64,000 bases of DNA from Sphagnum compactum (GCA_965153455.1 OZ234493.1:34648213-34712212), one strand, 5' to 3'; shown: positions 33,960-45,828, counted from the stretch's first letter. A program made the numbers and translations. The notes: generated by a model not told the origin, from the letters alone.

Positions 33960-35790
33960 CTACAGAATTCCCAAAAGGCCATGCATGTGAGGAAGCTAAA
34001 AACCAAAGTTTTGGCTTGGGCCTGGGGGAAAATCATTCATACAAGATTCCTTGGCCTGGGGTCCCTGGACATGTTTTGTACCTTCTCAGTATCTTGTTCT
34101 GAGCTTCAGACCATTTCCACTTGGACCCATAGCTACCTAGGGCTATTGGGACCACATGTTGGGAACGAGCTTATAAATTAATCCTTTTTTTTTGGACATA
34201 AACATATACTACATCCAAAAAGGCCATCCATGAAGACATGATTTATTATGAATTTGGCTTAGGATTGGGGGGGACCAAAATATTCTCTTGTCTTGGAGTC
34301 CTTGGGCATGTCCTAAGTCCCCCAGCCATCATGTCCAAGACCCCAAGTAACCAAGGGTCATTTTGTGTGAGCCCCAAGCCACCATGTCGTAGAGCCCCAG
34401 CTATATGTCCCAACCCCAAGCAACCTAGGATCATTCTATCCTAGGCCCTATGCCACCATATCCTACACCTCGGGCCATCTTGTCTCGGCACCTAGGTAAC
34501 CTAAGGTCCATTCCATTTTGTCATGTGGGCCCATACAATTGTGTTTTTGGCCCCAAACCACTATGTCCTGGCCCTTCGGCAATTGATGATTATTTGTCAT
34601 AGGCCCTGGTCCACTTTGTCTTCGGCCCCAAGCAATCTAAGGTCCCTTTATCATGATCCCTGGGCCACCTTTTCTTGGGCCTAGGCATCCTATTGTCATG
34701 GGCCCAAGGCCACATTGTTTCGACCCCCAAACCACTTCTTGTGATGGGTCTCAAGCACAACTAGTGGCAAAGATTGAAAGGATTTTTTTAAAAGTTGGGT
34801 TGTGGGCCTAAGAGAGAGGGCCTAGGGGTGGATTTTTTTAAGTTCTAAGAAATTGAGGTTGCTACTTCCTTTTCTCCAAAAAGTTCAAAAATCACATGTG
34901 ATTGAATGAATTTTGTAAAACTACATTTTATAAGTATAACAAAAATGCATAATGCCCCATGGAGTGAGACATTTACTTTTAGAACCTCATAATTTCCAAG
35001 GTGTTATTTAGTAAAAAAACAATGCAACTTTAAAATATCTATATGTAGAGAATTTGAACACTTTTTGATATGTTGCTTTGGCCTCAAGTTATTAATAAAA
35101 CAACGATTTTTCAAAGGGCAAGGATTTCCTGTTAAAGTTGTTTAGGCCAAGAAGCTGGAACCAAATCTTCACAATTTTCATTGTTATCATTAAAAAAAAA
35201 TTAAAGAACAGGAAAATAACAATGGGACAAAAATGGAGAGAGATGAAATGAAGGAGAAGAAAATAGGGGAGATACCAACTAAATTATTATTTCATTTAAT
35301 AAGCTTTCCAAGGACTAGTTCTTTCAATCTTATTTCATTTTAACATAGAATTTCATTTTATTGCGAGGTGTATACATGAAGCCTAGGACAACTAGGACAA
35401 GTAGCTTGGGACCCCAAACGACTTGAGCCCTAGGACAACCAACGGCTAGAGACCCATGACCAGAACTGGCTTGGGGGCCAAGGTAATGTGGCTTTGGGCC
35501 CATGACAACAGTTGACCCTAGGATGCATAGACCCGAGAAAGGGTGCCCAAAGGGCTATGATAAAGAGACGTTAGGCTGCTTGGGGCCTAAGACAAGGTGG
35601 CCCAAGGGCTAGGATAGAATGATCCTAAACTGCCCGGGATTAGGACATAACAGCCTAAGGTCTAGGACATGGTGGCTTGGGGCTCACACAAAACAACCCT
35701 TGGTCTTGTACTGATGGCCTGGGGCCCTACTTAAAACATGCCATGGGACTCCAAGCCAAGAGAACTGAATCCTAGCATGCTTGTTAGCTT
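33960..35790. mobile_element. Long-inverted-repeat element with internally reiterated arms
   Basis: The left arm (about 34265-34760) and right arm (about 35370-35780, inverted) align over hundreds of bases. Shared stretches are TCTTG(T/G)CTTGGAGTCC, GTGAGCCCCAAGCCACCATG, AGGATCATTCTATCCTAG and CATGGGCCCAA(G/A)GCCACAT. Both arms consist of degenerate units of about 25-30 bp, on the pattern GGCCCCAAGCCACCATGTCC. The left terminus is itself partly duplicated (33962-34060 versus 34210-34310). The central spacer of about 600 bp is AT-rich and non-coding. Long inverted arms suggest a Mutator-like or foldback element, but no 9-bp target duplication was confirmed. Confidence 0.75.
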
Positions 35791-36445
35791 CTTTAAACTA
35801 CCAATGCTTATCCATAGCGCACTCCTTTGCAATACCCACTTTCCACATTGAAGGTCAAGCAAGCCTTGTCTAAGAACTTCATTGCTAGTAGAGATCCCAT
35901 TGAGGTGTTGACAAGAAGGTTCAAACTAGTCTTGGGCGGTTCTCATTTTTTCATCAGAATCACAAGTTTTGGTTCTTTGAAAGGGTTGAGAGAATCGCCC
36001 CAGTTCTTTTTTAAATTTCAGATTTTTATTTGTTAATAACCACCCCAATTTTCAGAAATTCCAAAAAAAATGAAACTTGGTGGTTTTCAACATAGCCGAT
36101 CCTCACAAGTTTTTGACCCACTAGTTTTCAAAGGTGGTTCTTGCAAATGATTATCACAATTGTTATTCCAAAAAATTAAGTTAAAATAAAAAAATAATCA
36201 TTTTAATAATTAAAAGCCACAAAAGGAGTATAGTTTTCAATCTCTTTCACATTGAAATCTTTCACATTCATCATTCACAATTTTCAATCTCTTCTCTTTG
36301 ACATTCTTTTTCAAATTCCTTCAATTCCTCTTCAAAGTTCTCTTCCTTTCTATAAACTCTACCAAGCTAAATGTGTCCTTACAATTTACTCTAAGATCAT
36401 TCAGCCAATTTTTGCTAACAAAAATAAACTTTTCTAGATTTCTAA
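35791..36445. other. Intergenic, no supportable gene
   Basis: AT-rich, with short frames without motifs. TTTCACATT / TTCAATCTC words repeat at about 36235-36300. Confidence 0.4.
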
Positions 36446-37995
36446 TTACAAACGACATCTTTTAAGGTTTGTTAAAATTTCAGCAAGCAAAAAAATACAC
36501 TTTATTTGCGGAGGTATTATTTTTACAAAAATTATAAAAAAATTGAAAGTGAAATTTAATTTACGTAAAAAAACTAACTTTGTCTTTAATAGTGTATTTA
36601 ACTTTCTTGGGCAAATTCCAACATCCATACATGCTTTGTTCCACTTTAATCTGCCCTTACCAAACTTGTTCGACCAAGTAATGCATTTTTGAATGTCATA
36701 TTGCACATTTTTAATTGACACAAATTTCATGTCTTTGTAAACTTTCTTTTCGATAGTCCCATATTGGCATGCTTTGGAAAAAGCATGTCCAAAACAACTT
36801 CCATCGAAACTTTCTTCCAACCCCAGAATATTATAGCTCACAACAAACCTTCGTGCTAAAGTCATTACATTCAAATTAGCCCCCTCATCTTTAACAAATG
36901 CAATGATTTTCTTCCTAAGGCCAAAAGAATTCAAAAGATTACTCAAGTTTACATCTCGAGCTTGCCCTATGGTTTTAGTAGCTTTAAATAACCTAATAGT
37001 CACTTGCTTAGGTTGTCAATTTGCATCTAGAAAATTAACAACCAATGCAAAAATTTCATGGGCTCTTTTAGACATCCATAAGCCAAAACTAGTAGTGGCT
37101 AACAAACACTTTACTAATTGAAGTAAGACATACAACTCTTTTGTTTTCTCCACCAAATTGGACAAAATTTCTTGGGAAAATAATTTTCCTATATGGGATG
37201 ACAACTCGAAGACATCATATATATTAATTGCCTTGTCTGTCCGTCTGTCTGTGACCACTGGACGCAGAGAAAAGTGACGGGAAAAAGATAAGAGACAGGA
37301 TCGAGCATCGGTCGACGACCGTAGGATGGAGAGCTTTCGACGAAAAGAAAAATGTACGCAGCAGCAGTAAAAAGCGCATGGGTTTTAAAATCATTGGCAA
37401 ATCCATCATTGGCAAAAATATAAAAATAAAAACAAAACATCGACGTAGCTGACAGAAAGTCTGTCCGTCTGTCTGTGACCACTGGACGCAGAGAAAAGTG
37501 ACGGGAAAAAGATAAGAGACAGGACCGTAGGATGGAGAGCTTTCGACGAAGAGAGAAATGTACGCAGCAGTGAAAAGCGCATGGGTGAACGGGGGGGGGA
37601 TCAACGGGTTAAAAAATTGGAGTGGAAAATGCGAAGGACGGGGGGGGGTCGACGGGGTAAAGAACCGGAGTGGGCAATGGGAAGGACCGGGCGGGGGGGA
37701 GCTCGACGGGTGCATTATGCACCGGGTTCACACTAGTAAATGTAAGGTAAATCATTTGGACCAAGAACTTTTCACAAATTGCATAGGAAGATGATTTTTA
37801 ACAATTAGCAAACCAAGGTCTTGTAGAAATTGTCTTTGCTACACATCATCCTTTTTAAGAGGATCTTTAGTAGAAAAAAACTTAGAGTTTTTTTTAGCAG
37901 ACACATTAGGTTTTTTCTTTGTTGGTTGTCTCTCTAAACCATTCCTCATAAGACTATTTACTTTTTCCTCAAAACATTTTTGTAAGCAATGTATG
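36446..37995 (-). pseudogene. hAT-like transposase pseudogene, split by a Helitron
   Basis: Minus-strand frames resemble hAT-type (BED finger/DUF659-like) transposases of plants. The 5' part (about 37990-37737) includes FLQDLGLLIVKNHLPMQFV and SSWSK. The 3' part (37214-36560) includes FGLWMSKRAHEIFALVVNFL, FGLRKKIIAFVKDEGANLNV, GSCFGHAFSKACQYGTIEKK and GKGRLKWNKACMDVG. Between them lies a 522-bp insertion (37215-37736). Reading across the empty site gives RVVIPYRK in the expected place, which fits one ancestral frame. Frameshifts and stops occur in addition to the insertion, so it is inactive. No C-terminal dimerisation block was found. Assignment rests on remembered family similarity. Confidence 0.65.
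37215..37736 (+). mobile_element. Helitron-like element, 522 bp, non-autonomous
   Basis: It starts TCATATATATTAATTGCC after an A. It ends with a hairpin, GGTGCATTATGCACC, followed by GGGTTCACACTAG, and the next base is T. This matches Helitron rules: 5' TC, 3' hairpin then CTRR, insertion between A and T. The interior carries a direct repeat: about 37236-37382 and 37458-37585 share CTGTCCGTCTGTCTGTGACC and GGATGGAGAGCTTTCGACGA. A G-rich tail array precedes the hairpin. It has no RepHel coding capacity, so it would depend on an autonomous partner. It interrupts the hAT-like pseudogene. Confidence 0.8.
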
Positions 37996-38999
37996 TTCTA
38001 CATCCACATGTTTTTTCAAGGTAGTTATTCCATTAGATTTAAAATATGATATAAGTATTTTTCTAAGTTTAATTCTTGAAGTAAAAATGACATGCTCACT
38101 ATGACAAATCATGCAACACATCATTTGAGCTACCTTGCCTTCTACTTATGTATTGTCATTAACAACATAAAAGGCCCAACATAATGCATTTATACCATAA
38201 GGTTTCCAAAATAATCTCTAAGCATGCAAAATTGAAGTCTTTGATTCACACTCTTCTAATCATTTTTTGGAATTGTACTCATTTGGGTTTACAACCTCTC
38301 ATTTCCTTGTGATGTTTCAAGAAAAGGTTCTTCTTCTATGGAAACATCTTTTTGGAATATTTCACAAGACTATGTTTCAATTTTCATAACATTTTCATTT
38401 TGGTTGGACTAGGCCATTACTATTTAATTTATACAATAAAAAATAATTATTAAAAAAATTACAATTATGAGACCTAAAAAGTAGATAAGGAAAAGGAATC
38501 AGGGTTTAAGGTTGAAAAATCATTTATAAAAATTTACAAATTAAAAAGCTCACTTCTAAATGTAGTTGAAATGAAAAATGTATAAAAAAAAGTTTCTTCA
38601 AAAAAATGATTTTCTTGCACCATCTAGCCACAAAAGTAAATTTTTTAAGTTTTACGGTTAAGGTTTGATTCTAATGGACAATACCAAAACAACCTAACCT
38701 TAACCCTAAAAAGTAAACAAAGAAAAAAAGACATAAGAAAAAATAAATAATTTACAAAATAGATATTTATTATAGTTTTGTTGATCAAAAGACACAAGAA
38801 ATTTGGAGAATGTAAAAGTTGATTTCAAATTTACTTCATGAAAAAAAGCTTGGAAGCTTAACCTCCACCCTGTATCAACCTTGGAATCTTGAACTTGCAA
38901 AAAAATAGTAAAGGGGGAAGTACGAGTTTATAGAAACAATGCATCTAGTGTAAGCCAGAGTGCAAACAAGAGCCAAAAGCAAGAAGTGAACGACAAAAT
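37996..38999. other. Intergenic, possibly decayed hAT-like 5' region
   Basis: Part of this stretch may continue the hAT-like pseudogene on the minus strand: a C/H-containing zinc-finger-like segment could lie at 38080-38160. It is too decayed to call. The rest is AT-rich and without features. Confidence 0.35.
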
Positions 39000-39535
39000 C
39001 AAGAAGTGAAAGATAGAAACAAGAAACAAAATATGCATTGCGAGAAACATAAGTGAGAAATGAAGATAGAAGCAAAAAATGAAAGACAGAAATGAGAAGC
39101 AAAACACAAAAGCGAAAAGTGAAAGAAAGAAACAATCAACAAAAGCGAAAGATTGAAGCAAGAAGCGAAAAATTGAAAAGAGAGAGTAGAAGCAAGAATC
39201 AAAAGACAAAAGCGAAAGTAAAAAATGAGAAGCAAAAGACAAAAGTGAAAAAGCAAAAGACAAAAATGGAAAGTGAAAAATAGAAACGAGAAGCAAGAGT
39301 CAAAAGTGAAAGCCAAAAGTGAAAAACGAGAGACAGAAGCAAAAAGTGAGAGACAAAAATGAGAAGCAAGAGCCAAACAAAAGTTAGAAACGAAAAGCGA
39401 AAAATAGAAATGAGAGACATAAGTGAAAAACAAGAGCCAAATAAGAGCCAAAAGTGAAAAGTGAGAGATAAAAATAAGAGCCATAAGCAAGAAACAAGAG
39501 CCATGTAAGAGCCATAAGTGATAACCTATAACTTT
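39000..39535. repeat. Purine-rich minisatellite
   Basis: A long strand-asymmetric array of words such as AAAAGTGAAAGACAGAAGC, GAGAAGCAAGAGCCA and AAGCGAAA, with a variable period of about 18-24 bp. The long minus-strand frames over it (to 192 codons, Phe/Ser/Leu-rich) are compositional artefacts. Confidence 0.82.
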
Positions 39536-39614
39536 AAAGTTGAAAATCGAAAAGGTATTGGGAGATACCTTTCCCAATTTTCAATTTTTAAAATTTTTGA
39601 ACCCAAAAGGTTTT

Positions 39615-39762
39615 GAGTGGGGGTGGTTTTCATCGGGATGAGAATAATTGATCAGGTTTTTAATTCGGTTTTCACCCGATCTAAAAAACAATGGGTTTCA
39701 ACTTGAAAACCAAATTGAAAACCTTGTTGGTTTTCAGTTCACCCCTAAGAACCGCCCCACTG
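39615..39762. mobile_element. Transposon train, element 0 (148 bp)
   Basis: The left end GAGTGGGGGTGGTT and the complement of the right end CAGTGGGGCGGTT are similar. The right end abuts the octamer GTTCAAAC (39763-39770). The left octamer is diverged or lost. This is the weakest member of the train. Confidence 0.5.
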
Positions 39763-39770
39763 GTTCAAAC

Positions 39771-40279
39771 CACTATTGGGTGGATATCATGTGGTTAATA
39801 TTCTTAGTTGGACCTTTCATGATATCACTTTGAATGATACCTTAATTGAAAACTTGATCATTGGTTTTCATTTGTGTGAAAACAGATGGTGAGAATCAGT
39901 TCAAAGAAAAAAAAATTTAATATTGAGACTTGGTTGAAATAAAACCCCCTTCTTCAAGTCAACTTTTCAAGGTATTGTGTACTTTAGGTAGTGGATTGAA
40001 ACAAACAAATAATAAGTCAAAATTAAATAATAGGTCTAAACCTTCTCATAAACAAATAATAATGGGTTTGTGAGAATCACCAAATGATAGTTGGCTCTTT
40101 CAAGTTTATGAGAATTGACATTGTGAGAATTGGTTCAATTTTTTTTAAAATATTAATATGTCGTCTTGGTGTATAATTTTTTTTAAAAATTAAAAAGTGA
40201 AAAGTGAAACCTTTCGTAAATGATTTTGGGAAAACTAAATTGATGGGTATCAAAAATATTTGATACCCACCCAACCTTG
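39771..40279. mobile_element. Transposon train, element 1, hAT-like (509 bp)
   Basis: It is flanked by perfect 8-bp repeats GTTCAAAC (39763-39770 and 40280-40287). The ends CACTATTGGGTGGATATC and, complemented, CAAGGTTGGGTGGGTATC match at 14 of 18 positions. The interior is non-coding. The 8-bp duplication and CA-TTGG ends fit hAT superfamily non-autonomous elements. Confidence 0.75.
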
Positions 40280-40287
40280 GTTCAAAC

Positions 40288-41894
40288 TAGTATTGTCCGG
40301 TTATCCAATTTCTGGAAAAAACTTCGAATATGAATAAAGAATATTCTTAGTTGTAAAAAAAAGATGGATATGTATATTTAAAATCCCACATATTTTCATA
40401 TATAAACGGTTATGTATTAAAAAAAATTATTGAATGTTAAAACTTCATGGATATGCATAAAGTATATGCATTGCCAATTTGTCATTTCTTACTTATAATG
40501 CCGACTAAGGTTGAAAGTTTTAAGTCTAAAGGGTGAATGCACAATTAAGTGTTTCAATATTGGTAGAAATTACACTTTTTATAAGCCCATACAAGATTTT
40601 TTTAAATGATTCAAATGGACATGGCTTTTACTTTTAAAAATGTTATTAGTCTAATTTTTGAATAATACGTTTTCAATCACCTACAAACCTTCCCAAATCT
40701 ATGTGAAAACTTATATTTAATGTAACTGATGTCAATTTCTAATTTGAAAGCCCTAAAAAGAAAACCCATAAAAATTTTAGGAATAATGCCCCATCTAAAA
40801 CTTTCAAAAAATATGCTTTTGGAACAAAGAAATTGAAAAACAAACAAAAAGTACAACTCATACAAACTTATGAAAATATGCTCAAATTTTAACCATTCAA
40901 AAGTCCTTAACTATCAAACGGTTAAGGTTTTCAAATAAAAGATTCCTCATATGAATTTTTCTTGTATTACATCATATATTGAGTTTCAATAACAAATTTG
41001 GAATGTGAATCAATATTATTTTTTTCATTTTGTGATGGTCCAATCAAACAACTAATCCATGTTTTTCGATTTCAAAAGTCCATTACTATTAACAAATGAA
41101 CTTTTTATCAATAAATAATCACACAATTCTTTTCATACTGAATTTGTTAGTCTAGATCCAAGTCCAAATTAATAAATCTAAGGATATATTAATCATCATA
41201 TGTATTTGAATAAAGGGTACCCATGAAGAAAACACCATTTTGTCACAATAGTGAAACACTCAATTGTGCATCTACCTTGAACGCGTATCTTCCAAACTTT
41301 AAAAAATCACAAACCCTAAATCTTCTTCTTAGATATAGTTATAAAATTTCTGGTTATGTATACCTCCCATACATAGATAATGTATTTGTTTTTTGTCAAA
41401 TTTTTGCAACATGGTGAAAAAAAGGGACTAAGGAATCCAACCAAGGATTTTTTTTTTTAAATACAAAAAATTCACCATATCTTGATGGAAAAAATCTAGA
41501 AGTCCCCAAATTTAGATAATGTGTTTTTGCAGATCATCAGAACTATGCAGAATTGCCAAAAAATACAATGTCCCTCTAAGAGAATCACCATTTACTGCTA
41601 ATTAATGTTGGGAATCCTAGCCAATACACTTACTTAAAAAAATTGAAGAAAAAAAATGTATACATAACTAGACATATGCTTAAATAATCCTTGGATATAG
41701 ATATGCATTCGGTTAATGGAAGTGTCTTCCTTCCATCCGTGGACATCAATGATTCAAAATGAGTGGTTAGTCTATATCTGGAGGATATGTATATATATTT
41801 TTTGAATTGATGTAGTTTTAGGATATACATTTATGCATAATCGAGAATTATGCATATACATAACCAGTCGACCATGTATAACCGGACAACACTA
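40288..41894. mobile_element. Transposon train, element 2, hAT-like (1607 bp)
   Basis: The left end TAGTATTGTCCGGTTAT and complemented right end TAGTGTTGTCCGGTTAT differ at one position. The flanks are GTTCAAAC (40280-40287) and GTTCAACC (41895-41902). The interior has repeated (T)ATGCATA and ACGGTTATG(T/C)AT-like words and short frames without transposase motifs. Confidence 0.75.
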
Positions 41895-41901
41895 GTTCAA
41901 C

Positions 41902-42708
41902 CAATGTTGGCCAAGTACTTGGATTGTTGGTTAGGATCGACTCTTCCAAATTTGGGAACCCAAAACCTAATTGGAACATGTTTCAAGTTTTGAAATTTGG
42001 TGGGAAGATGGTAACTCAAACTGGGTGGGATTTGACCCCTTGTTCTTGATTTGTGTTTAATTGGAACTAGACTTGGGGTTTGGTAACAAATTTCCAAAAT
42101 AATTGAAACCAAATACTTGATTTTTTAAAAATCTAGTTTTGGTTTCAAATTAGGGTTTAAGTTTTTTGGGGGCTAGAGTGCAAAGTTTTTGAAGGTTCGG
42201 AATAGGGTAAAATTGGGACTCTATAAGGATTACAAGTTAGAAGAGGCCATTCAAGGCGTTGAGTACAATTTTGGAAGCCTTAGACATGGAACCACATGCC
42301 AATTATCAAAATAAAAGAAGTTTTGATCCTTTTGAGACATTTAGTGTGGATTAGGGCTTCAAGTTTAGAATGGGCTATTTTGTATTAGTTTAAGATTTAA
42401 AAGACGCTACAATAATTCTTTTTTCATTGAGATTTTATTTTATTTTTAATTTTTGCATTGTTCATTTTGATATTTTGGATGGCGGAGCCGGAATTGGAGG
42501 TTACTAGAAACTAGATGTTAAAGAATCAAGAACCAAAATAGAAAAAAGAATTGCAATTGGAACCACCCCCTAAACCCCCAAAAAAAATCAAACTCAAATC
42601 CCATACTTGAAAAAATAATATTGAAACCAAACTAAAATTAATCTTTTAAAAAAATTTACAAATTGGAACCGATAGGTCCCCCTAGAATTGGGGAATTGGC
42701 CAACACTG
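41902..42708. mobile_element. Transposon train, element 3, hAT-like (about 807 bp)
   Basis: The left end CAATGTTGGCCAA and complemented right end CAGTGTTGGCCAA differ at one position. The left flank GTTCAAC(C) looks like the octamer with one A lost; the right flank is GTTCAAAC (42709-42716). The interior repeats TTGGAACC and AAACCAA-type words and has no coding capacity. Confidence 0.72.
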
Positions 42709-42716
42709 GTTCAAAC

Positions 42717-43812
42717 CAATGTTGGTCAATTAGTACCTTTTTTCAATAATTGGTTGAGAACATTATCAATTGTATTTTTGAAATTTCCTTATAAAAATAA
42801 TACCTTTGATGATTAATTTACTTGGTTAATAACTATGAGCTATGCATAATAGTTGGTTTTCAAATATAGCAAACCCCCTTTATAATCACACCAATTTTAG
42901 TCACATTTTTGTTTGTGTCACACAATTTTCAGTAACCATCTGTTTTAGTTAGAAACACCATTTTTTAGCAGTATCACACTTGTTAGTAACACAAAATATT
43001 TGTAAAGCTTTCTTTGTAAATATGATTATAATGGGGGAAATCTAGGACAAATATTAGGGTTTTGTAAATTGTTTGGCAATGTTAATGTTGCTTTGTGTTC
43101 AAGTTGTGCAAACTAATAACAATGAATCCAATTAAAGAAACAAAGAATAACTTTTTAGTGTAGGCAAACAAAAGATATGCAAACTTGCCAAGAAAGTAAA
43201 AAATCTTAATTGAAAAAATCTAGTTGACAAAATATACAAGCTAATAGTTAAGAAGTTCATACTCAAGGGAAATTGTCACATTAAATTAGGCCAAAATCAC
43301 AACCTTCTTAAAGTCTAATTTAGAATACCCATGTAAGAAATTTAAACAATTAACACCATTATTTTAGCACAAAAGGATTGTTTTATAAGGTTTTTTTGCT
43401 TATAATCACAATCTTGTATGGGTTTATATGGAAAATGATTGTACACATTTAAATCATAATTCGTTAGTGTCACAAAAAAAAGTGGTCACAAGTGCATGAT
43501 TATAAAGGGGGTTTATTGTAATCACCATGAAAATTACTAGTTATATTGCCTAAGTAGGGTAGGTCATAATTTTTTTAAAAATGTTTTTTTAAGGGGTGTC
43601 TTCTACATATTGTAAATATGTGTAACATTTTAAGATTCATAACTTATTAGGGAAAAAATTCAATCATTCGAATCAGTTATTAAATTTAACAAAATCAATA
43701 ACCAATGGTTAGGTTATCAACTCAATTATCAACAAATAAATAATTGACTATTAAATTATCAATAAACATGATGATAAATGGGTGTTTTTTCAATATTAGC
43801 TCGCCAACACTG
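42717..43812. mobile_element. Transposon train, element 4, hAT-like, with a nested element (1096 bp)
   Basis: It is flanked by perfect GTTCAAAC on both sides (42709-42716 and 43813-43820). The ends CAATGTTGGTCAATTAGTA and, complemented, CAGTGTTGGCGAGCTAATA share the CA(A/G)TGTTGG core. An element with CCCCCTTTATAATCA ends is nested inside (42857-43522). Confidence 0.75.
42857..43522. mobile_element. Nested MITE with AAACCCCCTTTATAATCA ends
   Basis: The left end GCAAACCCCCTTTATAATCA and the complement of the right end AATAAACCCCCTTTATAATCA match over about 18 bp. TA dinucleotides flank both sides. The interior carries repeated TTAGTAACAC, TATAATCACA and GTCACA words. The TIR style and TA flanks suggest a pogo-like Tc1/mariner element, but this is tentative. 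It has no coding capacity. Confidence 0.65.
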
Positions 43813-43820
43813 GTTCAAAC

Positions 43821-45828
43821 CATAACAAAAACACAATGAAACTATGCATCACATTGAGTGGCTGCATAGGATAAGAGAAACCTCCTACATGCAAACACAA
43901 TGAACCAGCATGTGAGTGAACTAGCACCCACTAGTACAACATGCACAAATGGTGTTTGGACAAGAAATATTTTTCATTGTATTCCAATCGCATATCTAAC
44001 AGTTACTATGGTTAGATATGTATTATGCATCCATACGCATCTGCCTATTTAGTAGTCACTAAATGCCTTGCTAATTTACTTGCCTCCATTAGTATCCAAT
44101 TACATTCCCTACCTATTCGTTTACATTATTTACCCACTTACAAGGTTAGTGTTGGGTGGTTCTTGACTCATATGAAGAACCTCCAGTTCTAGTTCTAAAA
44201 AATGAAATTAGAGCAGTTTTGATTCTGATTTGCAAAAAATAATAATTTGGAGTCTGGTTCCAAGTTAGGTTCATTTAAACAACAAAATCAGGATTTGGAT
44301 TTTAGGTCAATTTCTAAAACTCAAACCTGCTTCTAGTTTGGTTCTATGTAACCTAGACCAAAACTAGCAATTAATTATCAATAAACCTCTGGTTAGCCCT
44401 TGGTTCTAGTCCTTTTAAAATTAAAAAGAAGTCTTTAATCCAATTTCCATTTTGGTTCTTAATAAATGAAGATCTTGGTTCCAGTCCGATCTTTGTTTTT
44501 ACAAAATGAAAAACCTATGTGACGCAAAGCTAGTGTTAAAACATTTTCTATGGATGTGTATGAAAGAAGGGAATCAACCCTAATACATGATGATACAAGA
44601 CGCCAAAATAACAAACAACTGTTCATCATGAATTTTGAGGGCCCTAAAAGCCCAATGTCTATTGTTTGTTTCTGTGTTTTGGTGTGTTTTGTTTGTTTGC
44701 AGGTTTGTGGGGTTTGAAGTTTGCAATTCAATGGAGATGGGTTTTTGAGTTGGCTTTGGTGATGGAACACGTTTACTACTGCAACTGGGGTGACTTTTGA
44801 ATGAGCCATGCAGTTCACGTTGTGCATGACTGGTTGGTGTTGGGTTAAGGTGATGGAGCTGAGAGGAAGCGGGATGGATATAAATCAAGGAGTTCAAGTC
44901 ATCAAAGGCAGCTAAGTTTTCCTTTCAGAATTGATGTTAGACAACAGAAATGTGTGTTGGAGTGTATTTGGATAGAAAAGGAAGAATGCCTTTCTGTTTT
45001 GTGTTTTCTTCTAGTCTAAAGCTATCACTTTCCACTGCGTTGTAGTCTTCAAGAAATAGAAGGTTAATCTATGTTAGATGTAGGGACTAAGTTAGGGGAG
45101 GTGATGACAATGTCAAGGGATTTCAAAGCGATCCATGTGAAGTGTTTATGGGTTTGGGTGTCGATTGGGAATCCCGAGAAAACCTACTGGTTTGACTGAA
45201 TTTGGGAGAGAGAGAACTTGCTGAATTGTGGGAGTTCTAAAGAGAAAAAGGTTTCAAGTCTGTTATGGGTGCCAAGTGAAGAACTAAGTTTCTGGGATCC
45301 AATCTATCTTTTTGTCCAACTCCTTTGCTGAGTGATTCTGGTGGAAAGGGCATGGGTGCATGACGTCAATGTTTATCTGTGAACATCCATGAGACCAGTG
45401 GGCTCTCTCAGAGGAATCTAAGGAGAGTTCTAATCCCTTGAAGTCTTTAGTTTATGGTCTAAACATGGTTGAGAAGAGGAATAGGGGAAGTTGGTGGTTA
45501 CTGTTAAAATAATGAGCTTGATGCAACCACTGTTGCAAAGTTGATATTGATACTATAATCCAATAACAGAAAAAAGATTATCCCCTTCTTTGGTGACACC
45601 TAAAATTAGATCTGATTCTAATTTTATTTTTATATTAATCGAAATTGAAACGAGCAATTCTAACCTGCCAAACTAGACACTCGCCCAACATTGATAATTA
45701 CATAGGTCTTACAAGATTGGTTATTATGGTGGAACCTCACCTGAGTTACAATTCATCCACTACAAAGCATGATAATGGAGTCTTGTTCTCTGGACCAAAC
45801 TACCTATTAGGAAGAGTTTTGGGGTTCG
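43821..45828. other. Intergenic, no supportable gene
   Basis: The region contains a possible left end, TAGTGTTGGGTGGTTCTTGA, at about 44151 that resembles the CAGTGTTGG elements; its partner was not found. Two overlapping minus-strand frames at 44459-44897 lack motifs. Words such as TGGTTC and GGTTCT recur at 44160-44480. Confidence 0.4.

Noticed and set aside
34246-34444. Complementary open frames on both strands at 34.24-34.44 kb
   Set aside because: They arise from the reiterated CCCAAGCCACCATG arm units of the inverted-repeat element and are not coding.
36300-37258. Possible functional hAT gene
   Set aside because: Stops, frame changes and a Helitron insertion break the frame, and no C-terminal dimerisation region was seen.
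38999-39577. 192-codon minus-strand open frame rich in Phe, Ser and Leu
   Set aside because: It lies over a purine-rich minisatellite whose complement lacks stop codons in several frames at once. Composition, not selection, explains it.
44459-44897. Two overlapping minus-strand frames of 105 and 122 codons
   Set aside because: They share one Thr/Asn/Pro-rich stretch in two frames with no domain, and the plus strand reads as GT-rich low-complexity DNA.
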